Below are positions 1-8,657 of a stretch of 64,000 nt of DNA, piece after piece. The stretch covers positions 6,381,001 to 6,445,000 of the forward strand of contig NZ_CP090978.1 in the NCBI RefSeq assembly GCF_021513275.1, written 5' to 3'. The translations under genes and the position numbers were made by a program. This stretch comes from Paenibacillus hexagrammi. Its GTDB lineage: Bacteria > Bacillota > Bacilli > Paenibacillales > NBRC-103111. Numbering within the stretch: the first letter of the stretch is position 1; each line of letters begins with the position of its first letter. Below the pieces are notes generated by a model, which saw only the letters and a list, made by a program, of their open reading frames with translations, was not told the DNA's origin and ran no database searches.

Positions 1-93
1 CATCTGGGCAATTTAAAGGTCGGCAAGTGGAGAAACCTCACGCAGGGGGAGCTTCAGGATTTGATGCGGACGCTTGGAACGGCGGAGCTGTAA
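1..93 (+). CDS. C-terminal end of an RsuA/RluB-family pseudouridine synthase (partial)
   Basis: The first 30 codons read through to TAA at 91-93; the gene begins outside the window. The visible tail contains LGNLKVGKWRNLT followed by a short helix, which resembles the conserved end of the RsuA/RluB/RluE/RluF pseudouridine synthases (L-G-x-L-x-x-G-x-W-R-x-L-T). Those enzymes isomerise single uridines in rRNA. Only the tail is visible, so neither the catalytic Asp nor the S4 domain can be checked and the choice between RsuA and RluB types is open. Confidence 0.55.
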   Translation, partial: HLGNLKVGKWRNLTQGELQDLMRTLGTAEL

Positions 94-428
94 GTGTAGG
101 CAGATGATGAGCAAACCGTGAGAAACGCTCTTCAGACTATGTAGCAAGACAAATGGAGGGGGGAAGCTCCTAATCCAGCGAGCGGAGAACATCCACCGAA
201 GCTCGTAATGGAACCTACTTGATTGGCAAACTCGACCTGAGGCCCAGCCTCAGGTCTTTTTCCTATTCTGGCGCATTCGAATGAGAGGTTGGTTGCCAAG
301 AAGTCCCATATTTTAGGTTGACTGAATCGTTTTACGGCGCATATACTCAAGAAAACTTTTTTGGATTCATCTCCCATAGTTTTTGTATGCGTTTTCTTAA
401 GATATTAAGAAAGGGGTGCTGTCTTAAC
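94..428. other. Intergenic gap between pseudouridine synthase and sensor kinase
   Basis: 335 bases without a convincing gene. It holds the rho-independent terminator at 234-262. About 140 bases lie between the stop codon and that hairpin; they are not coding in any frame with a plausible start and no known RNA family was recognised. The kinase ribosome binding site (AAGGGGTG, about 411-418) lies at the right end. Confidence 0.5.
234..262 (+). terminator. Rho-independent terminator
   Basis: Perfect 10-bp stem GACCTGAGGC / GCCTCAGGTC (234-243 and 247-256) with a CCA loop, followed by five or six T. It ends the transcript that includes the pseudouridine synthase. Confidence 0.9.
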
Positions 429-2135
429 ATGACTTTAAAAAGAAGAATTTTTCTCATATTCTCATTTAGTTCATTGGTTCCCTTTCTCAGTATCTTTGTT
501 ATTTCGTATTACACCATCGATTCTATTTTTGACAACAAAATTAAAAGCGGGATCCAGAGTAACCTGAGGCAGGTTGAGCTCTCGTTGGGGGATTCCCTAA
601 GCAACTTAAATCATGTCTCTCAGCAATTGGCGTATGGCGGCACGATCGGGAAGCAGCTGGACGAGGTCCTGCACCAGCCGAAGGATGCGACTTATCAATT
701 GATGCAATCTCGCGACCAACTGAAAAAAGAGCTGAATGTGATTACATTTACAAACCCAAGCATAGATCTAACGATGTATTATTTCCGGGATGAAGGTAAA
801 ATCGATTTCGAGAATTTCCCGGTAAGGGATGACTTTTCGCCGGACAAACTCCCTCTGCTGGCTGAGTATTACGGCATATCTTATTATGGGCCTCACGTCA
901 GTATGAACCAAGTAAATGATAAGGTTGTTTTGTCTGCCTTAAGGAAGGTCGATCTGCCTGACCGCGATGATGTCTATGTCTACATGGAAACCGGATTTCT
1001 TACGACGCAAAATATTTTAAATAACGATCAATATGGAGGGGCATTGTCTCACCTGATTTTGGATGGCAAAGGTCGAATTGCGTATAGCGAGGTTCCGGAA
1101 ATTTTCTCGAATGGAGCGGAATTTCCCGATTTCACGAAGGGGGAGGCGACCGGAAATTTCCGGGGTTATCATTGGTTTAAACAGACCTCTAATCAGGATT
1201 GGAGCGTGGTTTCGGTCATTTCCCAAGCTAATTATAACAAGGAGAAAGATCGATGGCTGCTGCAAATTCTGGTTGTCTTTTTGTTTTTCCTTTGTGTGAC
1301 CCTTCTGCTGGCGTGGTTGCTTTGGAAGATGGTGTACAGGCCTCTGAACCTCTTTCATTCCGAGATTAAATGGATGTCCCAGAGTCGGTTAATGGCCGAT
1401 CACCATGTGCAGACGAAGATTCCCGAATTTGATTATTTGTTAGGTAAATTTTGGGGGATGAAAGAGCAGCTCCGGAATTTGTTTACAGAAATAGAGCGCA
1501 AAGAGAAGAACCGCGTCGATCTCGAAGTGGAAAAGCTGCTCTATCAAATCAATCCCCATTTTCTGATGAATACCCTGGACACGGTGCATTGGCTAGCGGT
1601 CATGAACGGACAGGACGAAATAGACCGGCTCGTGCAGTCATTAAACAAATTGCTGTATTACAACCTGGGTAAATTGGGGGAAGTATCCACGATTGAGGAA
1701 GAGATCGACGCACTTAAGCAGTATTTGACGCTGCAGCAGGTTCGATATGATTTTCAGTTCGATGTTCGAATTGATGTTGAAGAGAATGTCTTGAAATTGC
1801 CCGTTCCCCGATTTATTCTTCAGCCTCTGGTCGAAAACTCTCTATATCACGGTTTAAGTGATGATGGATACATTCAAGTGGGTGTTAGGCTCGATAACGA
1901 TATTCAGATATCCATACAGGATAATGGTTCGGGGATGTCGGAGGAAACGATTCGAGAGCTTCTGAATAGCCGGACGGTGGAACAGAAGAAGGTTGGAATG
2001 GGGATTGGCATGAACTATGTAAAGCGAATGCTGGAGGCTCGCTATGAGAATAAAGCTAAGCTGGAAATCAAGAGTGAAGTGGGCAAAGGGACGAGTATCT
2101 TGTTATCTTTGCCTATTGCAGGGGAAGGGGACTAG
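429..2135 (+). CDS. YesM-type two-component sensor histidine kinase
   Basis: Membrane sensor kinase of the LytS/YesM class, 568 aa. An N-terminal membrane segment (about residues 7-30) and a second one (about 275-300) bracket an extracytoplasmic sensor region. A HAMP-like linker and the His_kinase signature QINPHFLMNTLD follow; the His of NPHF is the phospho-acceptor. The HATPase domain has the N-box LQPLVENSLYHGL and the G-box DNGSGMS. The ATG at 429 is chosen over an in-frame codon at 318 because it is preceded by AAGGGGTG and directly opens the signal anchor. It is followed two bases later by the AraC-type response regulator and then an Lpl-type sugar importer. In this family that arrangement means sensing of a sugar or oligosaccharide and activation of the importer. 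The ligand cannot be read from sequence. Confidence 0.93.
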   Translation: MTLKRRIFLIFSFSSLVPFLSIFVISYYTIDSIFDNKIKSGIQSNLRQVELSLGDSLSNLNHVSQQLAYGGTIGKQLDEVLHQPKDATYQLMQSRDQLKKELNVITFTNPSIDLTMYYFRDEGKIDFENFPVRDDFSPDKLPLLAEYYGISYYGPHVSMNQVNDKVVLSALRKVDLPDRDDVYVYMETGFLTTQNILNNDQYGGALSHLILDGKGRIAYSEVPEIFSNGAEFPDFTKGEATGNFRGYHWFKQTSNQDWSVVSVISQANYNKEKDRWLLQILVVFLFFLCVTLLLAWLLWKMVYRPLNLFHSEIKWMSQSRLMADHHVQTKIPEFDYLLGKFWGMKEQLRNLFTEIERKEKNRVDLEVEKLLYQINPHFLMNTLDTVHWLAVMNGQDEIDRLVQSLNKLLYYNLGKLGEVSTIEEEIDALKQYLTLQQVRYDFQFDVRIDVEENVLKLPVPRFILQPLVENSLYHGLSDDGYIQVGVRLDNDIQISIQDNGSGMSEETIRELLNSRTVEQKKVGMGIGMNYVKRMLEARYENKAKLEIKSEVGKGTSILLSLPIAGEGD

Positions 2136-2137
2136 CC

Positions 2138-3544
2138 ATGATCAAAGTGCTTGTGGTGGATGATGATAAGTTAGTTCGTAAGGGCCTGATATCGGCGATG
2201 CCGTGGCAGGAGTTTGGCATGCAGGTTGTAGGGGAAGCGAGCAACGGCGCGAAAGCATTGGAGTTCCTTGCAGGTAACCCTGTTGATTTGCTGCTAACCG
2301 ATCTGGCTATGCCTGTGATGTCGGGAATTGAATTAATGAGGGAGGCCCGCAAACGCTATCCGCGTCTTCCGATCGTCGTCTTGACACTTCATCAAGATTT
2401 TGAATATATCCAGGAAGCGTTGCGGCTTGGAGCTATCGATTATATTGCCAAGGTGCAGCTGGAGAAAGAGCAGTTTGAGGTGATCCTCGGCAGGATAGCA
2501 AGCCGGATTCAGGATCAGCAAAGCCCCCATCCCCACACGCTTATGCCGGATCAACTCATTCAGGAATACGACCTGGGGTATGTGGTGTTGTCCCTGGATT
2601 CCGAGTTCGACCCGAACTGGCCGAGTGAATGGAAGCTTTCGACGGATGCCCTCGTAATGGAGGTTGACCGCAACTGCTGGATGTGGCTGATCACGAATAC
2701 AGATGAGAGCAAGCTGCTTAACATACTGTCGGAAAAGGTGTCCGCGCTGCCGGAAAGCACGCTGCTCATGGTGTCTGACCTCCGAGGATTCACTTGGAAA
2801 GAAATTCAACGATGGGTAAGGGAGTACACAGAGAGAGCATTATTTTATGAGTATCATCCTGATCGCAAGCTGATTGAGGTTTCTATGCGTGATGATCAGG
2901 CACCCTACACGGAGCCTAATCAATTACAATTGGAGATGGTGAAGGAGAAGTGGGTATTATCCGCGTGGTTCTATGACGACGAGGTATTTGAACAACGGGT
3001 TCAGGATCTGAAAGCATTGCGGTTGCAGGGAGGTCAATTGATGGGCCTGCTATATTCACTTGTGATCGAATGGAACCGATTGTTTGCTCAAACCTTGATA
3101 GGCAAAATCCATATGATTAAGGGCGTGCATTCCTGGTATCAAGCCGAGCAGTGGATACGGGGAATCCGCCAAGTGATTCAAGAATCCGCGCATCACGCCT
3201 CGTACTCCGAGGAGATTATGGCATGTATGACCAAAGCGGTGCTGCTAATTCAAGCGGAGATGAGCAGCCAGATTACCGCAGCCGACATGGCGCAGCGCTT
3301 GAATTTGAGCCGCAGCTATTTCAGTCAATGCTTTAAAGAGATCATCGGCAAGCCGTTCAACGAGTATTCCCGTTTCGTCCGAATCGAGAAAGCGAAGGAG
3401 TATCTGCTTAATACGAATAAAACGATCCTTTGGATTGCGGAACAGACGGGGTATACCGATGAGAAGTATTTCAGCAGGGTTTTCCGCGAAATCACCGGCA
3501 TGCTCCCAAGTGAATACCGGCTTACTCATCGCACTGGCAAATAG
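2138..3544 (+). CDS. YesN-type response regulator with AraC DNA-binding domain
   Basis: Cytoplasmic partner of the upstream kinase, 468 aa. The N-terminal receiver (residues 1-120) has the acidic pair near VDDDK, the phospho-acceptor Asp in LLLTDLAMPVMSG and the conserved Lys in YIAKVQ. A long middle region of unknown fold follows. The C-terminal 100 residues are a two-helix-turn-helix AraC domain (AADMAQRLNLSRSYFSQCFK, then the GYTDEKYFSRVFR motif). The start is ATG at 2138, separated from the kinase stop by only two bases, so the pair is translationally linked. It probably activates the solute-binding protein and permease genes at 3783-7311. Confidence 0.93.
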   Translation: MIKVLVVDDDKLVRKGLISAMPWQEFGMQVVGEASNGAKALEFLAGNPVDLLLTDLAMPVMSGIELMREARKRYPRLPIVVLTLHQDFEYIQEALRLGAIDYIAKVQLEKEQFEVILGRIASRIQDQQSPHPHTLMPDQLIQEYDLGYVVLSLDSEFDPNWPSEWKLSTDALVMEVDRNCWMWLITNTDESKLLNILSEKVSALPESTLLMVSDLRGFTWKEIQRWVREYTERALFYEYHPDRKLIEVSMRDDQAPYTEPNQLQLEMVKEKWVLSAWFYDDEVFEQRVQDLKALRLQGGQLMGLLYSLVIEWNRLFAQTLIGKIHMIKGVHSWYQAEQWIRGIRQVIQESAHHASYSEEIMACMTKAVLLIQAEMSSQITAADMAQRLNLSRSYFSQCFKEIIGKPFNEYSRFVRIEKAKEYLLNTNKTILWIAEQTGYTDEKYFSRVFREITGMLPSEYRLTHRTGK

Positions 3545-3782
3545 AAGGAGCACAGGAAGGCGTCCGCACGCACATTGTTCGGCGTCTTTTTCTCTATTCA
3601 GGTAGATAAATGTGTCATACATAGGTGGGCAGATGTTGGAAAGTGTTGGCCACCACGGTCAGACCTGTGAACATTTACGTGCATTTCCCTACCTGAATGC
3701 GCATCAGATACCTATCTCAGAGCTGCGATTTTATTGTTTATACTGAAAACAAGCAAAAATGAATGAGAAAGAAGGCGAGCAA

Positions 3783-5444
3783 ATGTCTAAAAAGTTACCC
3801 ATGCTATTCCTTGCAGCTTCCATGCTTACCGTTACAGCTTGTTCCAGTCAAGTAAGCGAGCCAAGTGCACCAGGCACACCGAGTAAGCGGGGGGCGAGTT
3901 CTGAACCCGCGGCCTCGTCGGATCCTTTCGGTAAATATGCGGAGCCAGTGACGCTGAATATTGCGTATAGCGTGGACCCCAACTTTAAGTCAAGCAAAGG
4001 GGAGACGCCGGAAAATAACGTTTGGAACAAGGCTATTAAAGACAATTTGAATATTGATATCAAAATCGGATGGCAGGTTGCCAAGGATAATTTTGATCAG
4101 AAGATGAATTTGGCTATCGCCAGCAACGATCTGCCGGACGCGATGGTTGTCAATCAAGTGCAGCTGAATCAAATGGTGCGGGCGGGGGAAGTAGCGGATT
4201 TAACAGAAGTGTACGATAAATATGCATCTCCTACCGTGAAGAAAATCATTGAAAGCACGGATGGTCTTGCTAAGAGCCAAGTGACGTTTAAAGGAAAAAT
4301 GATGGCGATCCCATCCGTAACCGCTGAGGATTTCAGCTGGCTGTGGATTCGCAAGGACTGGCTGGATAAGCTGGGCTTGCAGCCGCCGAAAACAGTCGAA
4401 GACTTAGAGAAGATAGCAAAAGCCTTCGTAGAACAGGACCCTGACGGCAACGGCAAAGCAGATACGATTGGTCTGGCTGCGGGCAATGGATTGTTCAATG
4501 ACTTTACCCAGGGTCCGCCTAACTTTGACTTTGAGGCTATTTTTGCAGCCTACCACGCTTATCCAGGCTTCTGGGTGAAGGGATCAGATGGAAAACCGAT
4601 GTACGGATCTCTGATGCCGGAGGCAAGAGAGGCACTTCTCAAACTGCGTGATATGTACGCGAAGGGTCTGATCGATAAGGAAATTGGTATCCGCAAGGCC
4701 CCGGAAGAAACGGTGATTAACGGTAAAGCGGGCATGTTCTTCTGCGGCTTCTATGGCGGGTATTGGCCGCTGCCGGCTGCTTGGAAGAATGATCCTAAGG
4801 CGAACTGGCAGTCCTATGCATTACCGCTGGATGCAGCAGGGAAGTACAACGTCATGACGACCAACCCGTCCAACTCCTTCCTAGTTGTGCGTAAAGGATA
4901 TGCGCATCCTGAAGCTCCTGTCATGATCAATAATATGTATTTAAGAGATGAGTCGAAATACGGCAATGAATTCATGCTAATTCGCAATTTCTTTGCGCCT
5001 TTAGATGAGGTTCCATTTGAAATGAAAGCGGCTCAACAGGTATTGGCAGGAACCAAGAAGCCGGAGGATTTCGCAGAAAGCGCGGAATACAAGCTGCTTA
5101 ACAATACGCTTAAAACGATTACAAATACGAAGCTGCAGCCGTATGACAAGATGGACATTCAGTATTGGAAGCAGGACGATAATGATTTCATGCGTTCCTA
5201 CTCCTTATTTATCGGCGGGAAGAACAACCTGGATCCAAATCTGAATAAAATCAAGAGCTTGTCCTATACTCGCACCAAGACTATGGAGAACAAGTGGAGC
5301 AATTTAACGAAAATGGAGAAAGAAACGTACCTGAAAATTATTATGGGTGCTGCTCCCATTGAGGCCTTCGATCAATTCGTCCAGGACTGGAAGAGTCAAG
5401 GCGGCGATCAAGTGACGGCTGAAATAGCGGAAGCTATCCAATAG
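3783..5444 (+). CDS. Lipoprotein solute-binding protein of a carbohydrate ABC importer (LplA-like)
   Basis: Extracellular ligand-binding lipoprotein, 553 aa. The signal peptide ends in a lipobox VTAC, so Cys20 would be lipid-modified and anchored in the outer face of the membrane. A Ser/Pro/Ala-rich linker leads into a family-1 extracellular solute-binding fold with DGNGKADTIGLA, typical of LplA/YtcQ-type proteins. The ATG at 3783 is preferred to an in-frame ATG at 3759 because GAAGGCGAG precedes it and the lipoprotein signal starts there. A TATACT-like -10 lies at 3739-3744. No ATPase gene is present; as usual for this class a shared MsmX-type ATPase elsewhere is expected. The substrate is likely an oligosaccharide but is not determined. 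Confidence 0.92.
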   Translation: MSKKLPMLFLAASMLTVTACSSQVSEPSAPGTPSKRGASSEPAASSDPFGKYAEPVTLNIAYSVDPNFKSSKGETPENNVWNKAIKDNLNIDIKIGWQVAKDNFDQKMNLAIASNDLPDAMVVNQVQLNQMVRAGEVADLTEVYDKYASPTVKKIIESTDGLAKSQVTFKGKMMAIPSVTAEDFSWLWIRKDWLDKLGLQPPKTVEDLEKIAKAFVEQDPDGNGKADTIGLAAGNGLFNDFTQGPPNFDFEAIFAAYHAYPGFWVKGSDGKPMYGSLMPEAREALLKLRDMYAKGLIDKEIGIRKAPEETVINGKAGMFFCGFYGGYWPLPAAWKNDPKANWQSYALPLDAAGKYNVMTTNPSNSFLVVRKGYAHPEAPVMINNMYLRDESKYGNEFMLIRNFFAPLDEVPFEMKAAQQVLAGTKKPEDFAESAEYKLLNNTLKTITNTKLQPYDKMDIQYWKQDDNDFMRSYSLFIGGKNNLDPNLNKIKSLSYTRTKTMENKWSNLTKMEKETYLKIIMGAAPIEAFDQFVQDWKSQGGDQVTAEIAEAIQ

Positions 5445-5514
5445 GGTCAGATTCAAATGAGGGGCGCAGGCATAGGTCCTGCGTTCTCGCCATTAGGAGA
5501 AAGGAGAGAGAAGC

Positions 5515-6405
5515 TTGAAATTCAAGGGATTGGCTTTTCATTATTATCTCATGCTGCTCCCCGGGTATATATGGCTGGTTATGTTCAGCATCGTTCCGTT
5601 ATTCGGGATTCTCATAGCCTTTGAGGATTACCAGCCTGTGCTGGGCGTACTCCATTCCGACTGGGTGGGGCTCGAAAACTTCAGGTATATGTTCATGCTG
5701 AACGATAGTAAGGTCATTTTTTTCAATACAGTCTTTATCGCGGTGATGAAAATTATAGCCAATCTCATTGTACCGGTGGCATTTGCTCTTATGCTTCATG
5801 AACTGCGGCTGGCTGTTTTTAAAAGATGGGTGCAGACCTTGGTTTATTTGCCCCATTTTCTATCGTGGGTTATTTTAAGTGGGATTATCATCGATGTTTT
5901 ATCCTACACGGGACCGATCAACAACATACTGTCCTCATTCGGTGTGGAGCCGACTCTGTTTATGGGGAAGCCGACCTTGTTTCCGTTTCTAGTTGTGGGG
6001 AGTGACGTATGGAAGGAATTCGGTTTTAACACGATTATTTATTTGGCCGCTTTGACGAGCATTAATCCTTCGCTGTATGAAGCCGCGGCACTGGATGGCG
6101 CGAACCGCTGGCAGCGTCTAAAGAACGTCACGCTCCCAGGCATTTCGCCAACCATTTTCCTGCTGCTTATTTTAAGTCTGGGGAATGTGCTGAATGCAGG
6201 TTTCGACCAAGTGTTTAACTTGTATAATCCGCTTGTTTACTCCTCAGGAGACATCGTGGATACCTGGGTGTACCGAGAGGGGCTTCTCAAATTGCAATAT
6301 GGATTAGCTACGGCTGTCGGGCTGCTCAAATCCGTGGTGGGCTTTATTCTGATTACCTGTTCGTATTACCTGGCTAACCGCTTCACCAATTACAGGATTT
6401 TCTGA
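5515..6405 (+). CDS. Carbohydrate ABC transporter permease (LplB-like)
   Basis: Inner-membrane permease of 296 aa with six predicted membrane segments. The EAA loop that contacts the ATPase reads EAAALDGANRWQRLKNVTLPGI, near residue 185. It starts at TTG 5515, preceded by GAAAGGAGAGAG at ideal distance; no ATG gives a better N terminus. The usual LplB opening HYYLMLLPGYIWL is present. It works as a heterodimer with the next permease and imports the ligand delivered by the lipoprotein at 3783-5444. Confidence 0.93.
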   Translation: MKFKGLAFHYYLMLLPGYIWLVMFSIVPLFGILIAFEDYQPVLGVLHSDWVGLENFRYMFMLNDSKVIFFNTVFIAVMKIIANLIVPVAFALMLHELRLAVFKRWVQTLVYLPHFLSWVILSGIIIDVLSYTGPINNILSSFGVEPTLFMGKPTLFPFLVVGSDVWKEFGFNTIIYLAALTSINPSLYEAAALDGANRWQRLKNVTLPGISPTIFLLLILSLGNVLNAGFDQVFNLYNPLVYSSGDIVDTWVYREGLLKLQYGLATAVGLLKSVVGFILITCSYYLANRFTNYRIF

Positions 6406-6420
6406 TAAAGGAGCTTGGAC

Positions 6421-7311
6421 ATGGTTAGAGAAACAACAGCTGCCTCCAAAGCATTCGATGTCATCCTGATTGCCATCTTAGGAGTCATTGCGCTTTCATG
6501 TATATTTCCGCTCTGGTATACCCTGATGGTATCGCTAAGCGAAAAGTCTGCCGCTGCTGCCGGCATTGTCCGTGCGTGGCCGATCGGCTTTAATCTGGTT
6601 TCCTATCAGCAGATTATGAGAGACGGCCAATTCTTTCATTCCTTCTGGGTGTCCATTGAGCGAGTGATATTGGGTGCTTCCCTCAGCTTTATCGTGACTG
6701 TGCTGATGGCATACCCTCTATCTAAGGAGACGAAGGATTTACGTTCGAGAAACGTCCTCATGTGGATTTTAGTATTTACGATGCTGTTTAATGGCGGTTT
6801 AATACCACTCTATCAAACTGTGAAAGCCTATGGGCTGATCGACAACATTTGGGTCTTGGTTCTGTCCGGCGGATTGCCGATGTTCAACGTCATCTTAGTC
6901 ATCAACTTTTTTAGAGGTTTGCCCAAAGAACTGGAAGAAGCGGCTTTGGTAGACGGGGCGGGTCCTTGGTACACCCTGTTTATGCTGTTCATTCCGCTTT
7001 CCGTACCGGTCCTTGCTACCATTACCTTGTTTACGATTGTCGGGCACTGGAATGAGTTTTTCAGCGGGTTGGTCTTCATGACAAAACCGGATCATTACCC
7101 GCTGCAAACCTATATTCGGCAAATGGTCATCCAGATTGACCCGTCCCAAATGAACACGGATGCGGAATCGTTGAAGCGATTAAGCGAAATTTCCAACCAG
7201 ACCTTGAATGCGGCCAAAATTTTTATCGCGATGCTTCCGATACTGGTTATATATCCTTTCCTGCAACGGTTTTTCATTCATGGGATTACGCTTGGCTCTG
7301 TAAAGGAATAG
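6421..7311 (+). CDS. Carbohydrate ABC transporter permease (LplC-like)
   Basis: Second permease subunit, 296 aa, six membrane segments, with an EAA loop LEEAALVDGAGPWYTLFML near residue 180. The ATG at 6421 lies eight bases after AAAGGAG; an in-frame TTG at 6415 would be too close to it. It ends just before a strong terminator at 7330-7357, which closes the transcription unit that begins with the sensor kinase or with the binding protein. Confidence 0.93.
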   Translation: MVRETTAASKAFDVILIAILGVIALSCIFPLWYTLMVSLSEKSAAAAGIVRAWPIGFNLVSYQQIMRDGQFFHSFWVSIERVILGASLSFIVTVLMAYPLSKETKDLRSRNVLMWILVFTMLFNGGLIPLYQTVKAYGLIDNIWVLVLSGGLPMFNVILVINFFRGLPKELEEAALVDGAGPWYTLFMLFIPLSVPVLATITLFTIVGHWNEFFSGLVFMTKPDHYPLQTYIRQMVIQIDPSQMNTDAESLKRLSEISNQTLNAAKIFIAMLPILVIYPFLQRFFIHGITLGSVKE

Positions 7312-7329
7312 ATGCTGTTCGGCTGTCAC

Positions 7330-7357
7330 GCCGGGACTTCGGGTCCCGGCTTTTTTT
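7330..7357 (+). terminator. Rho-independent terminator of the sugar importer operon
   Basis: Stem GCCGGGAC / GTCCCGGC (7330-7337, 7343-7350) with a TTCGG loop and seven T. Confidence 0.95.
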
Positions 7358-7455
7358 CGTAGATAAGAAAGTATATGTTGTATACTTTTGCTTCGCATCA
7401 ACCTTGACAAACGCGCTCGTCCCTTAAGGACGACGAAGTCGTTTATCTCACATAC

Positions 7456-7493
7456 ATGACATTTGTCATACCCGCAGCTTGACGTTTATGTCT
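7456..7493 (+). promoter_or_regulatory. Candidate DesR operator upstream of des
   Basis: A palindrome ATGACA-TT-TGTCAT occupies 7456-7469, and an imperfect second copy TGACG-TTTA-TGTCT occupies 7480-7493, centre to centre 24 bases. They lie just upstream of a poor -35 (TTAAAC, 7493-7498) and a perfect -10 (TATAAT, 7516-7521). With a start site near 7528 the two sites fall around -72 to -35. In Bacillus subtilis the DesR footprint at des covers about -77 to -28. The downstream desKR genes make this assignment attractive; it is inferred from position and symmetry. Confidence 0.55.
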
Positions 7494-7521
7494 TAAACAG
7501 ATGAGTCTTATTCTCTATAAT
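7493..7521 (+). promoter_or_regulatory. des: Probable sigma-A promoter of des
   Basis: TTAAAC and TATAAT separated by 17 bases. The weak -35 fits an activator-dependent promoter. The -10 overlaps the in-frame ATG at 7520, which rules that codon out as translation start and supports GTG 7559. Confidence 0.55.
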
Positions 7522-7558
7522 GAACATACTGTTAAAATCCGAGGAGGACTATACATCC

Positions 7559-8626
7559 GTGTCAAAAACCGAGATTTCTAAGCTGAAGCACGCTATTGCC
7601 CCTTATGAGAAGACCGATACGAAATCAAGTATTCGTCAAATCGTGAATACGATAGGGCCTTTACTACTTCTTTGGTATGGTGCCTATTTATCCCTTACCG
7701 TATCTTACTTGCTGACGCTTTTGATCGCGGTCGTAACGGCCGGCTTTATGGTCCGCACGTTTATCCTTTTCCATGATTGTTGCCACCAATCGTTCTTTAA
7801 GAGCCGCTTGGCTAATGATATACTAGGTACAATTACAGGTGTTCTTACCCTTGTCCCGTATCAGCAGTGGAAGCACACGCATGCCATTCACCATGCAACA
7901 AGCAGCAACCTGGACAAACGGGGCACTGGCGATATGTGGCTGCTTACTGTTGATGAATATGCCGAATCTCCATTATGGCGCAGAATCGCTTATCGAATCT
8001 ATCGAAATCCCGTTGTTATGTTCGGCTTGGGTCCGATCGCGGTCTTCCTTATTGAATACCGTTTTAATCGCAAGGGAGCCAAACGCAAGGAACGAATCAA
8101 TACGTATATAACTAATATATCTATTATAGCGTTGTATGCTTTGTTATCCTGGGCTATCGGATGGCAGGCCTTTCTGATGATTCAGGTTCCGATCTTTATG
8201 GTATCCGGCTTACTGGGAATATGGTTGTTCTATGTCCAGCATCAATTTGAGGATTCCTACTTTGAGAATGAAGAAGAATGGAGCTATGTACAAGCCGCGG
8301 TAGAAGGCAGTTCCTATTATAAGCTTCCCAAGGTTCTGCAATGGATCACGGGGAATATCGGATTTCACCATGTCCATCACTTGAGCCCTAAAGTTCCTAA
8401 CTATAACTTGGAGAAGGCGCATGACGCGACTCCGCCGCTTCAGAGAGCGACAACCATTACGGTTTCTACTAGCTTGAAGTCGCTTCGCTACCGTCTATGG
8501 AATGAGCAGAGCAAGCAGTTTGTTACCTTTAAGGAAGTCAAGCGGAGCTTACGTAAAGCTGATGCTATAACGGCATCCGTCAAAGAGCAGATTGCAGGAC
8601 GCAGACCGAATTGGCAAGGCGAATAA
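7559..8626 (+). CDS. des: Membrane fatty acid desaturase
   Basis: Acyl-lipid desaturase of 355 aa that inserts a double bond into membrane phospholipid acyl chains and so raises fluidity in the cold. All three histidine boxes of membrane di-iron desaturases are visible: HDCCH, HAIHH and HHVHH, placed between two pairs of hydrophobic segments. Start GTG 7559 is preceded by GAGGAGGA and lies downstream of the predicted -10. The genes immediately downstream are the DesK/DesR thermosensor pair, the arrangement known from Bacillus, so regulation by membrane order is expected. The exact position of the introduced double bond (delta-5 in Bacillus) is assumed by homology. Confidence 0.93.
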   Translation: MSKTEISKLKHAIAPYEKTDTKSSIRQIVNTIGPLLLLWYGAYLSLTVSYLLTLLIAVVTAGFMVRTFILFHDCCHQSFFKSRLANDILGTITGVLTLVPYQQWKHTHAIHHATSSNLDKRGTGDMWLLTVDEYAESPLWRRIAYRIYRNPVVMFGLGPIAVFLIEYRFNRKGAKRKERINTYITNISIIALYALLSWAIGWQAFLMIQVPIFMVSGLLGIWLFYVQHQFEDSYFENEEEWSYVQAAVEGSSYYKLPKVLQWITGNIGFHHVHHLSPKVPNYNLEKAHDATPPLQRATTITVSTSLKSLRYRLWNEQSKQFVTFKEVKRSLRKADAITASVKEQIAGRRPNWQGE

Positions 8627-8657
8627 GGAAATCAATGCGGGGGAGAGGAGGGCATCT

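Noticed and set aside
132-377. 81-codon minus-strand frame over the first terminator
   Set aside because: It spans a clear intrinsic terminator and has no ribosome binding site.
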